A DNA stretch of 64,000 nt from Tolypeutes matacus (lineage: Eukaryota > Chordata > Mammalia > Cingulata > Chlamyphoridae): NCBI GenBank assembly GCA_026826555.1, contig JAKSZT010054570.1, positions 1,996,947 to 2,060,946 of the forward strand. Reading direction: 5' to 3'. The notes under the pieces are model-generated. The model made no database searches. It was given only the letters and a program-made list of their open reading frames with translations, and was not told the origin of the DNA. Below, piece after piece: positions 34,201-46,329 of this stretch; the stretch's first letter is position 1; each line of letters starts with the position of its first letter. A program made the translations under genes and the position numbers.

Positions 34201-35255
34201 GGCAACTCCGCAGAGGATGTGTTCTAGTACAACATGCTTGCAAGTGTTACAAAGCATGGCTATGCTGACCAGAGAAGGGCACTCCTGGGGTCCCCGTGGG
34301 CTCCCCCAGATTCTGACTCCATAGCTTTGCAGCGCCTCTTACATCATAGGTTTGCAGAGACTTGACATGATGAAGTCGCCTCCAGAGGCTGAATGGCCCA
34401 TGTTCCCTCCCTACCCATATCTGAAGGTAAGGTAAACTATTTGCTTTGACTAATAATACCTGAGTGAGATCATCTCTTGGGGTCAGTCCACCAAAGGGAC
34501 AGGAGCATATTGAAGACAGGGGCCCATCTCTTTTGTTGGCTCCCTTGGCTACCTGCTGAGTGCCTAGTCCTGGCCTTTCTTCTCTTACTCCACAATCTCT
34601 CCCTCAGGGACCTCGTCCAGTCCCACAGCTTTACATACATCTCTAGCCCTGACCTCTCCTCTGAACTCCAAACTTGTAGCTCCGCTTCCCCACTGGGATG
34701 TCTAATAGGCATTTCTAATTCCAAACAGTCAAAAAGCACCTTTGCTTTCCCCCTCACCTGTTCTTTGTGCAGGCTTTCTTCCTCAGTAAATGACACCACC
34801 ATTCACTCAGGTGCTCAAGCTGAAAACCTAGGAGTCATCTTTGATTTCTCCTCTTTCGACACCCACATTAAATCCATCAGTACATCTTGCTGGCTTGATC
34901 TCCGCCTCCATCACTTCCACCCTTGTACAAGCCACCATCATCTGCTACTGGGACTCCGGCAATAACCTCCTAACCCATCTCTCCCTGCTTCAACTCTTTT
35001 ACCTTAAACCATTCGTTCTTCCCGCTGCAGCCAGCGTGATGGTTTTAAGAATTAAATCAGCTCAATCCCTCTCCTGCTTAGAATCTATCAGTGGATCTCC
35101 AGTGCTCTTAGAATAAAGATCAAAATTCTTATTATGGCCTTGTAGTCCCCGTGTGATCTGGCTGCTGCTTCTCTACCTCATCTTTTACTCCTCCCGGATA
35201 CTCGCTAGGCTCTCATCAGAGTGGACCTTCTTCCTATTTCTCAGTCAACCTACAC

Positions 35256-36125
35256 AAGGTTGAATAATGGTCCCCAAAGATATATGGTCCTAATCCCTAG
35301 AACCTGTAAATCTTGCCTTATAAGGAAAAAGGGTGCTTGCAGATGTGATTAAATTAAGATGAGGAGATGATTCTGGTTCACCCACATGAGCCATAAATGC
35401 TACCACAAGTGTCCCTCTAAGAGAAAGGCTGAGGGAGATTAAACACACAGAAGGGAAGGTGATGTAAGGTAATCTAAACACAGAGGCAGAGATGGGAGTC
35501 ACGCGGCCATAGGCTAAGGAATGTCAGCAGCCACCAGAAGCTGAAAGAGACCAACGCTCGACCAAAAACCTTGATTTCAGACTTCTGGCTCCAGAACTGT
35601 GAGAGAATATATTTCTGTTTTTTTTTTTTTTTTTTTTTAAGATTTATTTATTTACTTTATCCATTTTAACCTCCCCCCCCCTTCCCCATTTGCTGTTTTG
35701 TGTCCATTCGCTGGGCAATTCTCCGTGTCTGTTTCCTGCCATCTCTTCTCATCCTCCTCCTCCAGTCTTCACCAGGATTCAATCCTGGAGACCTCCGATG
35801 TAGGAGAGAGGTGTCCTGCCACCTGCGCCACCTCAGTTCCTGGCTTTCAGAGCTTTCGGAGCATCTCGTCTTGTCTCTCTCCTGTTACGTCATCATCTTG
35901 CTGCATGGCTCCTGGGGCCTGGCGGCTCAGCAGCACACAGAGCCTGGCAGCCCGTGTGCCTTCTATATATATATTTTTTATTTTACCGGGAGGTCCCAGG
36001 GATTGAACCCAGGTCCCTCCATATGGCAGACGGACGCCCAACCATTTGAGCCGCAGCCGCCCCCCTATTTCTGTTGTTTTAAGCCAACCAGATTTTTTTT
36101 TTTAATAGCAGATATAGGAAACTAA
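35256..36125 (+). mobile_element. MLT1-type MaLR LTR with nested SINE
   Basis: Starts TTGAATAATGGTCCCCAAAG. TTGCAGATGTGATTAAATTA and TGGCTCCAGAACTGTGAGAG are MLT1 hallmarks. Ends after the SINE with TTTAAGCCAACCAG and GGAAACTAATA. Inserted into L2 and then hit by a DAS-SINE. Confidence 0.88.
35620..36065 (-). mobile_element. Composite DAS-SINE, about 450 bp
   Basis: Closely similar in layout to 20652-21103. 10-bp TSD TATTTCTGTT at 35610-35619 and 36066-36075. T-run, second tRNA-like unit, TATATA stretch and head in minus orientation. Confidence 0.94.
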
Positions 36126-36494
36126 TATATAAGACAAACTTCTTGCTGCCTCAGGGCCTTTGCCCTGCCTTCTTGATAGGTCTCAGACATCTGCAAGGCC
36201 CTAGACAAACCTGATTCTGAAGGAAAGCCTCTCTTGAAGATTTTATAAGCTCTCCAAAGTGTAGTACAGTATCCCTAGGCCCTTCCCCAAGTCCATCCTC
36301 CTCCCTAACCAATACTGGAACCACTTATATACAAATTGGAGTGAATCTGGGTTTGGTGTGCCTTAAAAGAGGAGGCAATTTTTCTCTGTCATATGTGTGG
36401 GAAAACCTTTTCCCAGTCCATCATTTCTCTTTTGACTTTGTTAATGGTATTCTTCAGGATTTTTGAAGTTAGGCATGAAGCTTCAAAAGTTCAA

Positions 36495-36790
36495 TGAGCC
36501 AGGAGCAGATGTAACTCAAGTGGTTGAGCCCCTACTTCCCACGTATGAGGTCCTGGGTTTGATCCCTGGTACCTCCTAAAAATGAAACAAACAAACAAAA
36601 ACCAACTCTCATTGGGGAGTAGATGTAGCTCAGTGATTGAGCGCCTGCTTCCCATGTATGACATCCTGGGTTCAATCCCCGGTACTTCCTAAAAAACAAA
36701 ACAAACAAACCAATGAGGGGGGTGTGGGTGTAGCTCAGTGGTTGAACGCCTGCTTCCCACATATGAGATCCTGGGTTCAACCCCAGTACC
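36495..36790 (+). mobile_element. Trimeric DAS-SINE
   Basis: Three tRNA-like units in tandem, near 36500-36580, 36615-36690 and 36727-36790, each with a GTAACTCA/GTAGCTCA A box and a CTGGGTT(T/C) B-box region, joined by CAAA-rich linkers. An 8-bp repeat AAGTTCAA at 36487-36494 and 36791-36798 may be its TSD. Confidence 0.85.
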
Positions 36791-36799
36791 AAGTTCAAC

Positions 36800-37410
36800 G
36801 ATATCGTTTTTTTGTCTTCAGGCCTCAGCACAAGTTTAGGTTTTTCCTCCTCAGAGAGACCTTCTCCATTACTCAGTCTCTCTTCTCATACCCTCATCTC
36901 TCCATTACATCACTTTATTTTCTATCATTTATCCCTATTATTTTTTGTTTGTTTTTGAGGTACCAGGGCCGGGGATTAAACATGAGACTTCATATGTGGG
37001 AAGTTGGTGTTCAACCACTGAGCCACATTGGCTCCCCTGAGTTGGTTTTCTCATTTGTTTTACTTGTTGTTTGCTTTTTTTTTGTTTTTAGGAGGTACCG
37101 GGAACTGAACCTAGGACCTATCATGTGGGAAGCAGGCGCTCAACAGCTTGGGCCACATCCGCTCCCTGTCACTATTATTATTATCTTACTTAATTTCTTC
37201 TAGCACTTATTATCTTACGTATCTTTTAATATGTACCTTTCCTAATATATACACTATTATCTTATTTATAGTATATTTTTATTATACATCTTATTTCCTC
37301 CTGCTCAAATCGTAAAAGCAGGGACTTTCTCTGCCTTGTTCAACGCTGAAAGCCCAGTGCCCAGAGCAGTGCCCATCATCTAGGAGGCATGCAACTATGA
37401 TGTCGAATAA
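36800..37410 (+). mobile_element. L2 3' end split by a SINE
   Basis: 36820-36940 (TTCCTCCTCAGAGAGACCTT) and 37290-37410 (AAAGCAGGGACTTTCTCTGC) are consecutive L2 3' parts. Confidence 0.65.
36943..37171 (-). mobile_element. Dimeric DAS-SINE
   Basis: Two tRNA-like units in minus orientation. TSD CTATTATT at 36935-36942 and 37172-37179. Confidence 0.9.
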
Positions 37411-37414
37411 ATGA

Positions 37415-37700
37415 TAAAAACACGAGCATCCCAATAGAAAAATGCAGGAAATATTGAAAAAAATCACAAAAGAAAAACTCAAGTAGACAGTATATGAAAA
37501 TATATCCAATTTCACTAAACTCAAAGAAATGTAAATTAAGACAACAATGAGATACTGTTGTTTGCCTATCAAAAATGGCCCAGATGAGAAAGAATGGGCA
37601 ATAGCTACCTGTAGGAGTAAGAGATATAGGGAAATTGGCACTTTGATATCTTGCTTTTGAGAGTCCTATTTGGAACAAATGTTTTGCTAAGTAGCTTCGC
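37415..37700 (+). mobile_element. L1M 3' ORF2 fragment, sense
   Basis: AAATGTAAATTAAGACAACA followed by AATGAGATACTG, the conserved L1 ORF2 3' phrase. Confidence 0.65.
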
Positions 37701-38421
37701 ATTGCATCCTTTTCAAAGTACAGCATTCCACAGGGCAGGCAGATTTGGTTAAAGTGACCTGAAAAATAATAGACCTTTAGTCAAATGAAGAGGGAGAGGG
37801 GAGCGACCGAGGCAGAGAGAACAGTTTGTGTGAAGGCCGAGCAGCCAGAAAGCCTGGTGCCGTCAAAGAAGTGAGAGAGCGGAGAGGAAACTGGTAAGAG
37901 GTGGGCTGCAGAAGCATGCAGGTGCCCACTCGTCCCAGTGTCACCATCCTCCCCTAACCCCAACCATATGAATGCCTATATTCACACTAGTGCCTCACCC
38001 TGTTTGGTTTTCTTAATTGCATTTATCTAAAATGAACTTTATTTATAAAATTTACTTAAATATCTGTTTATATACGTATTTCTTCCCTACTCCACAAGAA
38101 CAGGACTTTGGTCTTTATCCTAATGGTGGTAGTAAACTATTGAAGGGATGTAAGCAGCAGGTGACCTGGTGATTGCAGTTTAGAAAGACCACCCTTTCTG
38201 CTGTGTGGAGAATCATCCAAAGGGTTGTAGCATGGAGGCAGGGAGGCCCATCAGGAGGCTGCTACATAACTCAAAAATTACAGTGACCAGTCCAGGGTAG
38301 GAGCAGTAGGAAGAGAGAGACTATGGACATTGGAAAGATCAGAGTCAATGGACTGTGATACATTAAATCAAGGGACAGGCTATGGTTTGTTGCCTCCACT
38401 GATTTTTTTTTTTTTTCATTA

Positions 38422-38429
<8 letters not shown>
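37701..38429. other. Unassigned; ancient repeat text at 38100-38360
   Basis: 38100-38360 resembles the unnamed repeat at 46.6 kb. A T-run/(TA)n microsatellite lies at 38402-38455. No gene. Confidence 0.45.
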
Positions 38430-38452
<23 letters not shown>

Positions 38453-38619
38453 CACTAGAGAAGTTGTGAGCTTACAAAATAATCATGCGTAACATGCAGA
38501 ATTCTGATACATCACCCCTCTTCCACCAACACCTTACAATGTTGTGGAACAGGTTACAGATTATGAAAGAATATAATAATATTACTACTAGCTATGGTCC
38601 CTAGCTTACAGTTGCTATG
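38430..38619 (-). mobile_element. L1 3' end, antisense
   Basis: CACTAGAGAAGTTGTGAGC and AGCTATGGTCCCTAGC match the antisense L1 3'-UTR pattern seen at 11.5 kb. Confidence 0.6.
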
Positions 38620-39260
38620 TGTATTAGTCAGCCAAAGGGGTGCTGATGCAAAATACCAGAAATCTGTTGGCTTTTATAAAGGGTATTTATTTGGGGTAGA
38701 GGCTTACAGTTACCAGGCCATAATGCACAAGTTACTTCCCTCACCGGTCTATTGCCATGTGTTAGGGCAAGAAGGCTGCCGACCTTCAGCCTTAACTCTT
38801 CTTCTTAAGGCTCCATGGTCCCAGCTTCTTACAATATCAGCTGTAGGCCATCATCAGGCTTTCTAGGCTTTGTCTCTCTCCCCGGGGCTCAATTTTCTCC
38901 AGGATGAGGCTTGCTTCCCTCCACAAGGTCAGCTGTAGACTATCAGGTGAACGGCTCTGTCTCTCTCCCCAGGGCTTCTGCCATGTCTAAGGAACCATCT
39001 CTATTCCTGTGTTCTTCTCCTGTGTTTCACCTCCCGGGCTCCGGCTCAAAACTCAGCATCAGAACTCCAACTCTGTCCTTTGCCATGTCTTTTATCTGTA
39101 AGCCCCCACCCACCAAGGGGCAGGGACTCAACATCCTACTAATACGGCCCAAAGTCCTAATCATAATTTAATCAATTAAAATGATTCCTCTGACAGACCA
39201 GTTTACAAACATAATCCAGTAACTATTTTTGGAATTCATAAACAATGCCAAACTACTACA
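38620..39260 (-). mobile_element. LTR of an ERVL-like element
   Basis: Same family as 15664-16320: plus strand starts TGTATTAGTCAGCCAAAGGG and ends CCAAACTACTACA. About 640 bp. No matching TSD found. Confidence 0.75.
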
Positions 39261-39540
39261 GTAAGTATTTTCCATATACCTCTTTATCATTAAATTCTGT
39301 ATTGTATTTATTCTAGGGATATATAAAAAATATTTGATCCAAGTCTAAGACACTGCCCTTTTTTAAACACCTCTCAGCGGGGGGAAAGTCTCTCAGGAGT
39401 CACTAATCAAAAAAGTTATGGAAATGCCTTGATTTTACTTTTCAGGCTGTGTGAATGATGCATTTTCCCCTTTGCTTTGGATGCTAGGATGCTCAGATCC
39501 ATTTTTTAAAATCCTTCCTTTAACAAAAATTCTATCTTCA

Positions 39541-39726
39541 CAGGGAAGCGGCTGTGGCTCAATCAGTGGGGCTCCCATTTACCATGTGGGAGGCCCCAGG
39601 TTCGGTTCCTGGGGCCTCCTGGTGAGGGCGGGCCTGCCCGCACGGCGTGGTTAGCTGACCCAGCAAGCACGGGCAGCAGCGGGGGGGATAAATGAATAAA
39701 TAAATAAAATCTTTAAAAAAAAAAAG
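39541..39726 (+). mobile_element. DAS-SINE, full length
   Basis: Standard head and body. TSD TCTATCTTCA at 39531-39540 and 39727-39736. Confidence 0.94.
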
Positions 39727-39951
39727 TCTATCTTCATAAAGCATGTGTCTGATACATGTAAATAATGTCATGGTCACTTTAATCAGAATTTTCCTGATTG
39801 CTTATAAATTTGAGCTTCTTTTATTTTTATCAAAGTTATACATCCATATAGCTCAGCAAGGACAAATAAAGATTTCTGAGTAAAGAGGGCAGATCAAATA
39901 CACACGTCTACTTCGGCTCCCTCCTGAAATTCTATTAAAATGATAGTAAAG

Positions 39952-40152
39952 GGGAGAGGATGTAGCTCAAGTAGTTGAGCGCCTGCTTCCCATGTATGAG
40001 GTCCCGGGTTCGATCCTCAGTAACTCCAAAAACCAAACAAACAAGTGAAAAAAACAACTCTCATTGAGGAGCAGATGTAGCTCGGTGGTTGAATGCCTGC
40101 TTCTCATGCACAAAGTCCTAGGTTCAATCCCCAGTACCTCCTAAAAAAATAA
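39952..40152 (+). mobile_element. Dimeric DAS-SINE
   Basis: Two tRNA-like units with a CAAA-rich linker. TSD ATAGTAAAG at 39943-39951 and 40153-40161. Confidence 0.92.
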
Positions 40153-40161
40153 ATAGTAAAG

Positions 40162-41063
40162 ATGTGTTTTTAAAGGCATAAAGTAATACACAAATTGTAT
40201 TTACTCCTTAGGTTGGCTTGTGGTATTCACTGTTTTGAATATCTTTTAATATGTCCAAAATAATTCATTTTAAAGTCTGGGGAGATGAAGAGTAGAGAGA
40301 ATCATCGGAGTCATCAGGAGCGCAGAGCTGGTGCTGAGGACGCCTTGCCCACGAGGGATGGGGCTTAGGGAACATCACTCACCAGGGGGGCTGGCCTGCA
40401 AGAGGAGGAGACATTCGGCCACTGTCCAGTTGGAGACTGCTGACCTGCCAAGGCAGGCTGCAGAGTGGGAAGGAGAGAGGTGAGGGAGTGTCAGGGAGGC
40501 TTGGACATCTGTCCACTGGAGTTTGGAAAAGCAAATGAACACAGACCCTGATGCCTGCTGATCACCACTCCAGTAGTGATGTGTGTGCTGTGAAAGATAC
40601 TAAAGCAGGGGACACGAAATGGCAGAGGGGGATTCACTATTTTAGATGGCCTTCTGTGACCACACTTGAAAAGTCCTAAATAATTGAGAGGAGTAAGACA
40701 GTCTTTGAACCAAGTGTTCTGGGCAACAGCCTGAGGTGGGCGCCAGCTTAGCACAATGGCCATCAGAGACCAGTGTGGCAGGACTGCAGTGAGCAAATAT
40801 GGGCGAGAGAGTCATGGCAAGATTACATAGGGCCTCTTACCATGGTAAAGACTTGGATTATATCCAGAAGGGAATAAGAAGGTATTGGCAGGTTTTGTTG
40901 GGGTAATGGAGAAGCCTGACTGGAGTGAGTTCAAGACACCATGAAAGGAGAGCAAGTGGGAGAACTGTTGGACTTTTTCAGGATCTTTCCTGGAAACCAA
41001 AATAGTTGACAGGGGATGTGAAGCCTTCTTTTTTCCTTTAAATAGGAAATATATGCACATTTT
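40162..41063. other. Unassigned; diverged ancient repeat at 40790-40960
   Basis: No gene. The ancient repeat text is similar to that at 46.6 kb. Confidence 0.45.
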
Positions 41064-41075
41064 AAAAAGTCCTCT

Positions 41076-41259
41076 TGGGAAGAGGCTGTGGCTCAATCAG
41101 TAGGGCTCCCGTTTACCATATGGGAGGCCCCGGGTTCGGTTCCCAGGGCCTCCTGGTGAAGGCAAGCCCGCCTGCACGGCGTGGTTGGCTGACCCAGAGA
41201 GCACAAGCAGCAAGGGGGGGATAAATGAATAAATAAATAAAATCTTTAAAAAAAAAAAA
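41076..41259 (+). mobile_element. DAS-SINE, full length
   Basis: Standard head and body. TSD AAAAAGTCCTCT at 41064-41075 and 41260-41271. Confidence 0.95.
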
Positions 41260-41524
41260 AAAAAGTCCTCTGAGTTTTTGTGCTGTATTGTGGTACATAC
41301 TATAGTCATATCTTCCAGTTTGCTAATTCTAGTTCATGGTTTATTTTTTTTTTCCACTATGTAATTCATTACCAAGATGTTTTTTTTTTGTTTTTTTTTT
41401 TTCATTCCATTTGATCTTGTTTAATTTCTACATATTTTGTTTTGTAATTTAATTTTAAGTGGGTATTAATCCTTTATCTCTTTGGGGATCCTAAACATAG
41501 GTAATTCAAGGTATATAAATATTT

Positions 41525-41735
41525 ATATGGCTCTTACATGCCAGGCACTGTTCTACACACTTTATGATATATAAAATCTCACTCAATAATAGTACCTAAA
41601 GTAGCTACTGTAATTATCTCATTTTATAGGTGAAGGAACTAAAGTAGTCAAAGAAGTTAAGTCAACTGGCCAAGGTCCCACAACTAACATGTATCAAACC
41701 CAAGCAGTCTGGCTCCAGAGTCCATGCTTTTAATC
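41525..41735 (+). mobile_element. MIR SINE
   Basis: CATGCCAGGCACTGTTCTAC, TCATTTTATAGGTGAAGGAA and GGCCAAGGTCCCACAACTAA in MIR order. Confidence 0.82.
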
Positions 41736-41739
41736 ATTA

Positions 41740-42325
41740 TTCTTTGTTACTTCTTTTTTTAAAAAACTGTCCTATTATTTTAATTTCATTTGAAACAATC
41801 ATCTTCTGATGGCTGATTGTGTTGCTTTATTTTAGCATTAGAGAACATTGTGTTTTGCAGACTTGGTCAGAGGCTCCTCTTATAAAGAAGAGCACACACA
41901 TCCTAAGATATGGTCTCCCTCTCCCTGGGTAGTTTGCCATGGGGGTCTCCCAGGGCCAGTCCAGAACCAGGCCTTGTAGTGGCAAATGGCTGTGAGGCTG
42001 TTGTCCTCCCCAGGCCAGCAGCTTCCCACATGCCGGGGCCCTCTGTGGAGGTCAGCAGGAGCTGTTTTCAGTATACTACCCTAAGCAGGGAAGCCTGACG
42101 CAGCCCCCAGGTCTCAAGTGCTGACCTTGGCTCTGGCACCCCATCTCATGTGAGACACTTTTAGTCCTTTTAACAGGAGCTGAATTTCAGCACCATGGCC
42201 TGCTTTTGAACTGGGTCCAGAAGGCCCTCAATTTTAACTTCTGTTCACACTTTGATGTTTTTGCTGCTTCTGCTCTTTGGAGCTATTTATCCTGTTTTGC
42301 GTGTGGCTATGACTTTGCCCCCCTT

Positions 42326-42360
<35 letters not shown>

Positions 42361-42645
42361 CTATCATTGCTTTGCTTAGAACAGGTTGGAAAGGCATATT
42401 TGCAACTACATCCAAGACTTGCAATTGACACCACACCCCCAGGTATAATTACTAAATCTGTTAGTTTTCTTTGCCTGCCCTTCTACCTCTTCCTTGCTTC
42501 CCTTCTTTCCTTCCCTTCCTCCCTCCTCCTTTTTTTCATAATTTTTCTAGGTGACTGCTATAAACATCCAAAACTAACATTGTCTGATGTTGTTTCTGAT
42601 TTATATCTTTTTCAAACAATACGTTGTTCTTTAAAATGAGGACAA
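41740..42645. other. Unassigned intergenic sequence with long T-run
   Basis: A poly(T) of nearly 30 bases lies at about 42329-42357, probably the tail of an antisense retroposon I could not name. The rest is unrecognised. Confidence 0.5.
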
Positions 42646-42649
42646 AGGA

Positions 42650-43170
42650 ACTTTGGGTGGCGATGTTACTGATAAAGCGCTTGCTGCCTCACATGCACGG
42701 AGGCCAATACAATGGCATTGGGATTTTGAGAAAAGAAAGAGCTTTAATGCAAAGTCAGCTGGCATGGAGACAGCAAACAAGACTCAAATCTGACTCCCTG
42801 ATTTGAGTGCTAAGGGAGATCTTATGGGAATGGGAAGTGAAAGGTGGGGCCAGAAATGGGAAGGTTTGACCTGGCATAGTCCAATAGGATAATTATAGAG
42901 CTGTCCATACGTGGTAGAGTGGATTTAGGCCAGATCTTCCTTACTGAAGGACCTCTTATATTTGATCTACTTTTGATGTCTCCCTGCCCTTGTAATCTTG
43001 GTTTCGAGGGAGGTGACCTTTGTTCCTGGTGTCTCAAAGGTTGTCTAAAGGACAAGAGTCAATGTTTTCTGCACATGCTCAGGTTGTATGGCCTGCAGTT
43101 AAACAAGCTCAGAAAAAAAGGCTACAGGGAAAAAGGATAGCTCCCAGAAACCAGTTTTGGCCTGCCCATG
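42650..43170 (-). mobile_element. Putative ERV LTR, antisense
   Basis: On the minus strand a GCATTAAAGCTCTTTCTTTT stretch (possible polyadenylation signal) is followed by a U5-like segment, and the start TGAAACCATGGGCAGGCC could be the LTR edge. Boundaries and class are tentative. Confidence 0.35.
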
Positions 43171-43174
43171 GTTT

Positions 43175-43300
43175 CAGTGATGAAACTGTTCTATATTTTG
43201 ACTGTCACGGTGGTTATACAACTGTATACATTTGTCAAAATCTGCAGAACAGTGCACTAAAAAAAGTAAATTTTACATTATGTAAATTAATCCTAAATGT
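43175..43300 (+). mobile_element. Ancient L1 3' end
   Basis: GATGAAACTGTTCTATATTT, then TGTATACATTTGTCAAAATC and a TTATGTAAATTAATCC end. Confidence 0.65.
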
Positions 43301-43769
43301 TAAAAAATTGGGGAAAAATAAGTTATTCAGTAAAAACAGTTTTCTCAGGTGCTGTTACTGAGTTACAGTTTCAACCCAGTTGTGAGATTCAATGCCTCTT
43401 TGAGTGCCCCCCAAATAATCCATTCAGTCTCTGCAATGGGCAAGGCAGACATCACTGGAGATTTTGTATAATGGGTAGGAAGAGAGATTTACATTCTAAA
43501 TTCTCGTCTCAGCTAGAGAATATTCATTGCCTCTTGCCCCATGGATATTCCTGGGCCCTTTCCTGCCTCCAGGAACCTGATCTGAACTCAACCTCAAATT
43601 CCCCTCCCTTGATGAGTGAGCTCCCCTTTGTCTTGTACTCTCAAACTTATATACACTTCACCCTGCTCAGAAGAACAATGGCCCCCCAGGGGACACAATT
43701 AATTTGTCTCACGGAGCATTCAGTTATTCACATGTTCTTTTCCACCTTAAGAAGTACATGGTAGTCCCT

Positions 43770-44150
43770 CTGTTCAGAATGTTCTTTCCCACCTTCTCCC
43801 CTAGCAGCTAACTGCTTTTCAGCTTCTAGGCATTGGTGTAAAGGCCACTTCCTCTGATCCCTCACTTTCAAGTCCCCATGTTACAGGCTCTTGTACTTTT
43901 TTTTTTTTTTACCGGGAGGTCCCGGGGATCGAACCCAGGTCCCTCCATATGGCAGACGGACGCCCAACCATTTGAGCCACATCCGCCCCCGGCTCTTGTA
44001 CTTTTATTTCCATTTCCTTAACACTTACTGAAATAATCATCTGTGTAATTCTTTACTTTCTCCACTAGACTGAAAGCTCCTGTCTTTTGTTCAGTCACAG
44101 ATGACATTTGTTTTCCTTCTATGCTGGAAGAACCAACCACTTTATGAATC
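43770..44150 (+). mobile_element. L2 3' end with nested SINE
   Basis: TCAGAATGTTCTTTCCCACC and TAGACTGAAAGCTCCTGTC are L2 3' landmarks on either side of the SINE. Confidence 0.65.
43901..43990 (-). mobile_element. Monomeric DAS-SINE, young type
   Basis: Single tRNA-like unit (minus: GGATGTGGCTCAAATGG; B-box arm CCGGGAGG on the plus strand). Perfect 15-bp TSD GGCTCTTGTACTTTT at 43886-43900 and 43991-44005. Same type as 46984, 47415 and 63371. Confidence 0.95.
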
Positions 44151-46329
44151 CTGATGGTGGGAGCAGGAAGGCAAAAGCCCATCCCTGACTCCATTCACTC
44201 TCCCAGCCTCTCTTGTGGCTACGACATAGGTAATCCCTCAATCAGGCACATTGTTAGGGGATTTGGGCTCAGGAATTGTTAACACTGGAGGGAAAGGTTG
44301 GGAAACACTCCTCTCTTTTAGGCGGTTGTAGTGGTGGTGGCTGTAGTGGTGGTGGAGGCGGGTTCCGGGATGAAATCCTACAGCAGCTTTGGTGCAGGCA
44401 GCGCAGTGGCTGCCAAGTGGCTGCCAAGCGTACAAGTGGCAGGCAGTGAAAAGCAGTGTCTGGAGTTCTGCCCTTTCCATCGGTTTTATGAAGTGGTTCT
44501 CCAGCCCTCCCAATGGTTCTGTTGGCTTTTAAAAAACTTGTTCGTAAAGCCTTATCTGCCTTAGGGACTATACCAGAACTTACTAGAGTTGACTAAGTCC
44601 CAGCAGAGTACCTCGTATGTTTGCAATTAATATTTGCTAGTTAAAAGTATGAATGAACCCAAGGGGTCAAATATGCCTTTGTGGCCTGAAGATGATCTCT
44701 TATTCTTACACAGAGTAATTTTTAAAAACACACTTCCACTTTACATTTAAATGGCAAAAATCGTGAATGTTGTATCAAAGATGGGAAAAAACACATTATA
44801 TGAATTGATATTGGAAACTCCTTAAGACTGTGCTCATTGCATTAAAAAAAAATCATACCCACCAAAGAATAAAAAGTTGGCCTATCAGTCAGAGTACACT
44901 GTATGAAGGTAATGGGTTACCTAGCTATAGACCAAACTTCAAAGGAATTCAAAAGCTGTTCTGTGGGAAAGAATGTGGGGTAGATCTGCTATCATATATT
45001 GAACCGGAATTTTCTCTTCTGTAAAACAAAACATGAAAACATAAAACTCAAATGAGTTGTTGCAAGCCTTAAATTAGCTGAAGAATTTGAGTGTTCAAAG
45101 TTCAGTGTCTGGCCATGGCAAGTGCTCCCTGGCATTTCCATATTTCCTTCCTCCCTACTCCGCTTCTCACTCCTCACCCCAAATTTCTTGATTAAGTCAT
45201 ACGGCCAACATAGCAATGTTGAAGAAACCATGATACTTACTGATTTCGTCATGCTATTCTCACCCTGATACCCCTCAAAATATGGATTATAGAACTCATA
45301 AAAGCACAAATGATGTGAAAATTAACTTACAGGATAGTCGAAATGAGCATGAGTTTTCTTTATCAGAGCTATTCATAATGCTGGAAACTAGAGATGCCCA
45401 AATGGATGGCTTGAAGCTCAAAATCTATCTTCACATAAGAATTATTAATGTTGCTAAATATACATAGAACAAAATATGCCATGCTGACAACATAGCCTAG
45501 TGTTTGATTTAATTCTGTTATGTCCCAGATCTACCATTAGAAGTGTTGACAAGTACTTTCAAGACGTAATAATTATTGCAGAAATATACTGCTTTAGGCA
45601 GAAGCTATGTTGTTTTTTTTTTTTTTTTTTTTCCAGGATATAAACTGATACCTCAAAATTATTTCTGAAACATTAAGAAACCACAGATGCTTGATTTAAA
45701 AAGACAGACTGGTGCCCTGGAAAGTGTTTTTGCTTTGAATTAGCACCTCAACTCTGTAATTACTACTTGTTGGAAACATTGATAAACAAAAAGTCTCAGA
45801 ATCACCATACCTTCCTCTGGAGGCTGTATTTCAGTCCACCTCTGAAGTCCAGCTATCTGATTTTAAGCCATCTCATCCAAGCCTAGCCCATAAAAATAAT
45901 TAGTTCATTCCATCTTTAATCTCACCCAAGCTTGTAGTACTTATAATCCCATTATTAAAACAAAATGACCACAGAGCACTGTTTTGCATGTTACAATTCT
46001 AATACCAAACTTGGTAGCAGATGAGACGATTGGTAAACAAGGCACCTAGCTAGGATAGGAAGAGATTTGGGGTTTACACAATTTTAAACAATCATTTTGA
46101 CCTATGTCACTTCAAGAGATTTGAGGTTTCTATGAGCCCTATTCTTAGTTCCTTGTTTCTTAAACATTTTCCTGTTCTCTCTCAAAAATGAAAATTTTCA
46201 AAATTCTGATACGATTCTGCGCAAATTGTTGTAGAGTACAATCATTCCTGATTCCTAGGTTATCTCAAGATACTGCATCTTGCTATTCTACTTCAGGTAA
46301 ATCCAATAAAATTGGCTCAAAACTAGCTT
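44151..46329. other. Unassigned intergenic sequence
   Basis: 44325-44365 has a GTGGTGGTGG-rich triplet stretch and 45611-45633 a T-run. No gene or repeat family recognised in the rest. Confidence 0.5.

Larger units (their letters stand above)
34480..36400 (+). mobile_element. L2 ORF2 C-terminus and 3' region, interrupted by MLT1
   Basis: 34590-35245 reads as L2 (TCTAGCCCTGACCTCTCCTC, CTAGGAGTCATCTTTGATTT, AGCCACCATCATCTGCTACT) and resumes after the MLT1 at about 36130 (TGCCTCAGGGCCTTTGCC). The 162-residue frame at 34477-34965 is a chance frame in this decayed element. Confidence 0.85.

Noticed and set aside
34477..35116. 162-residue frame that might be a gene
   Set aside because: The DNA is a decayed L2 element; the frame crosses L2 segments without reading the L2 protein intact.
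36637..37203. 188-residue frame
   Set aside because: It runs through the trimeric SINE, L2 and an antisense dimeric SINE, so it is a chance mosaic.
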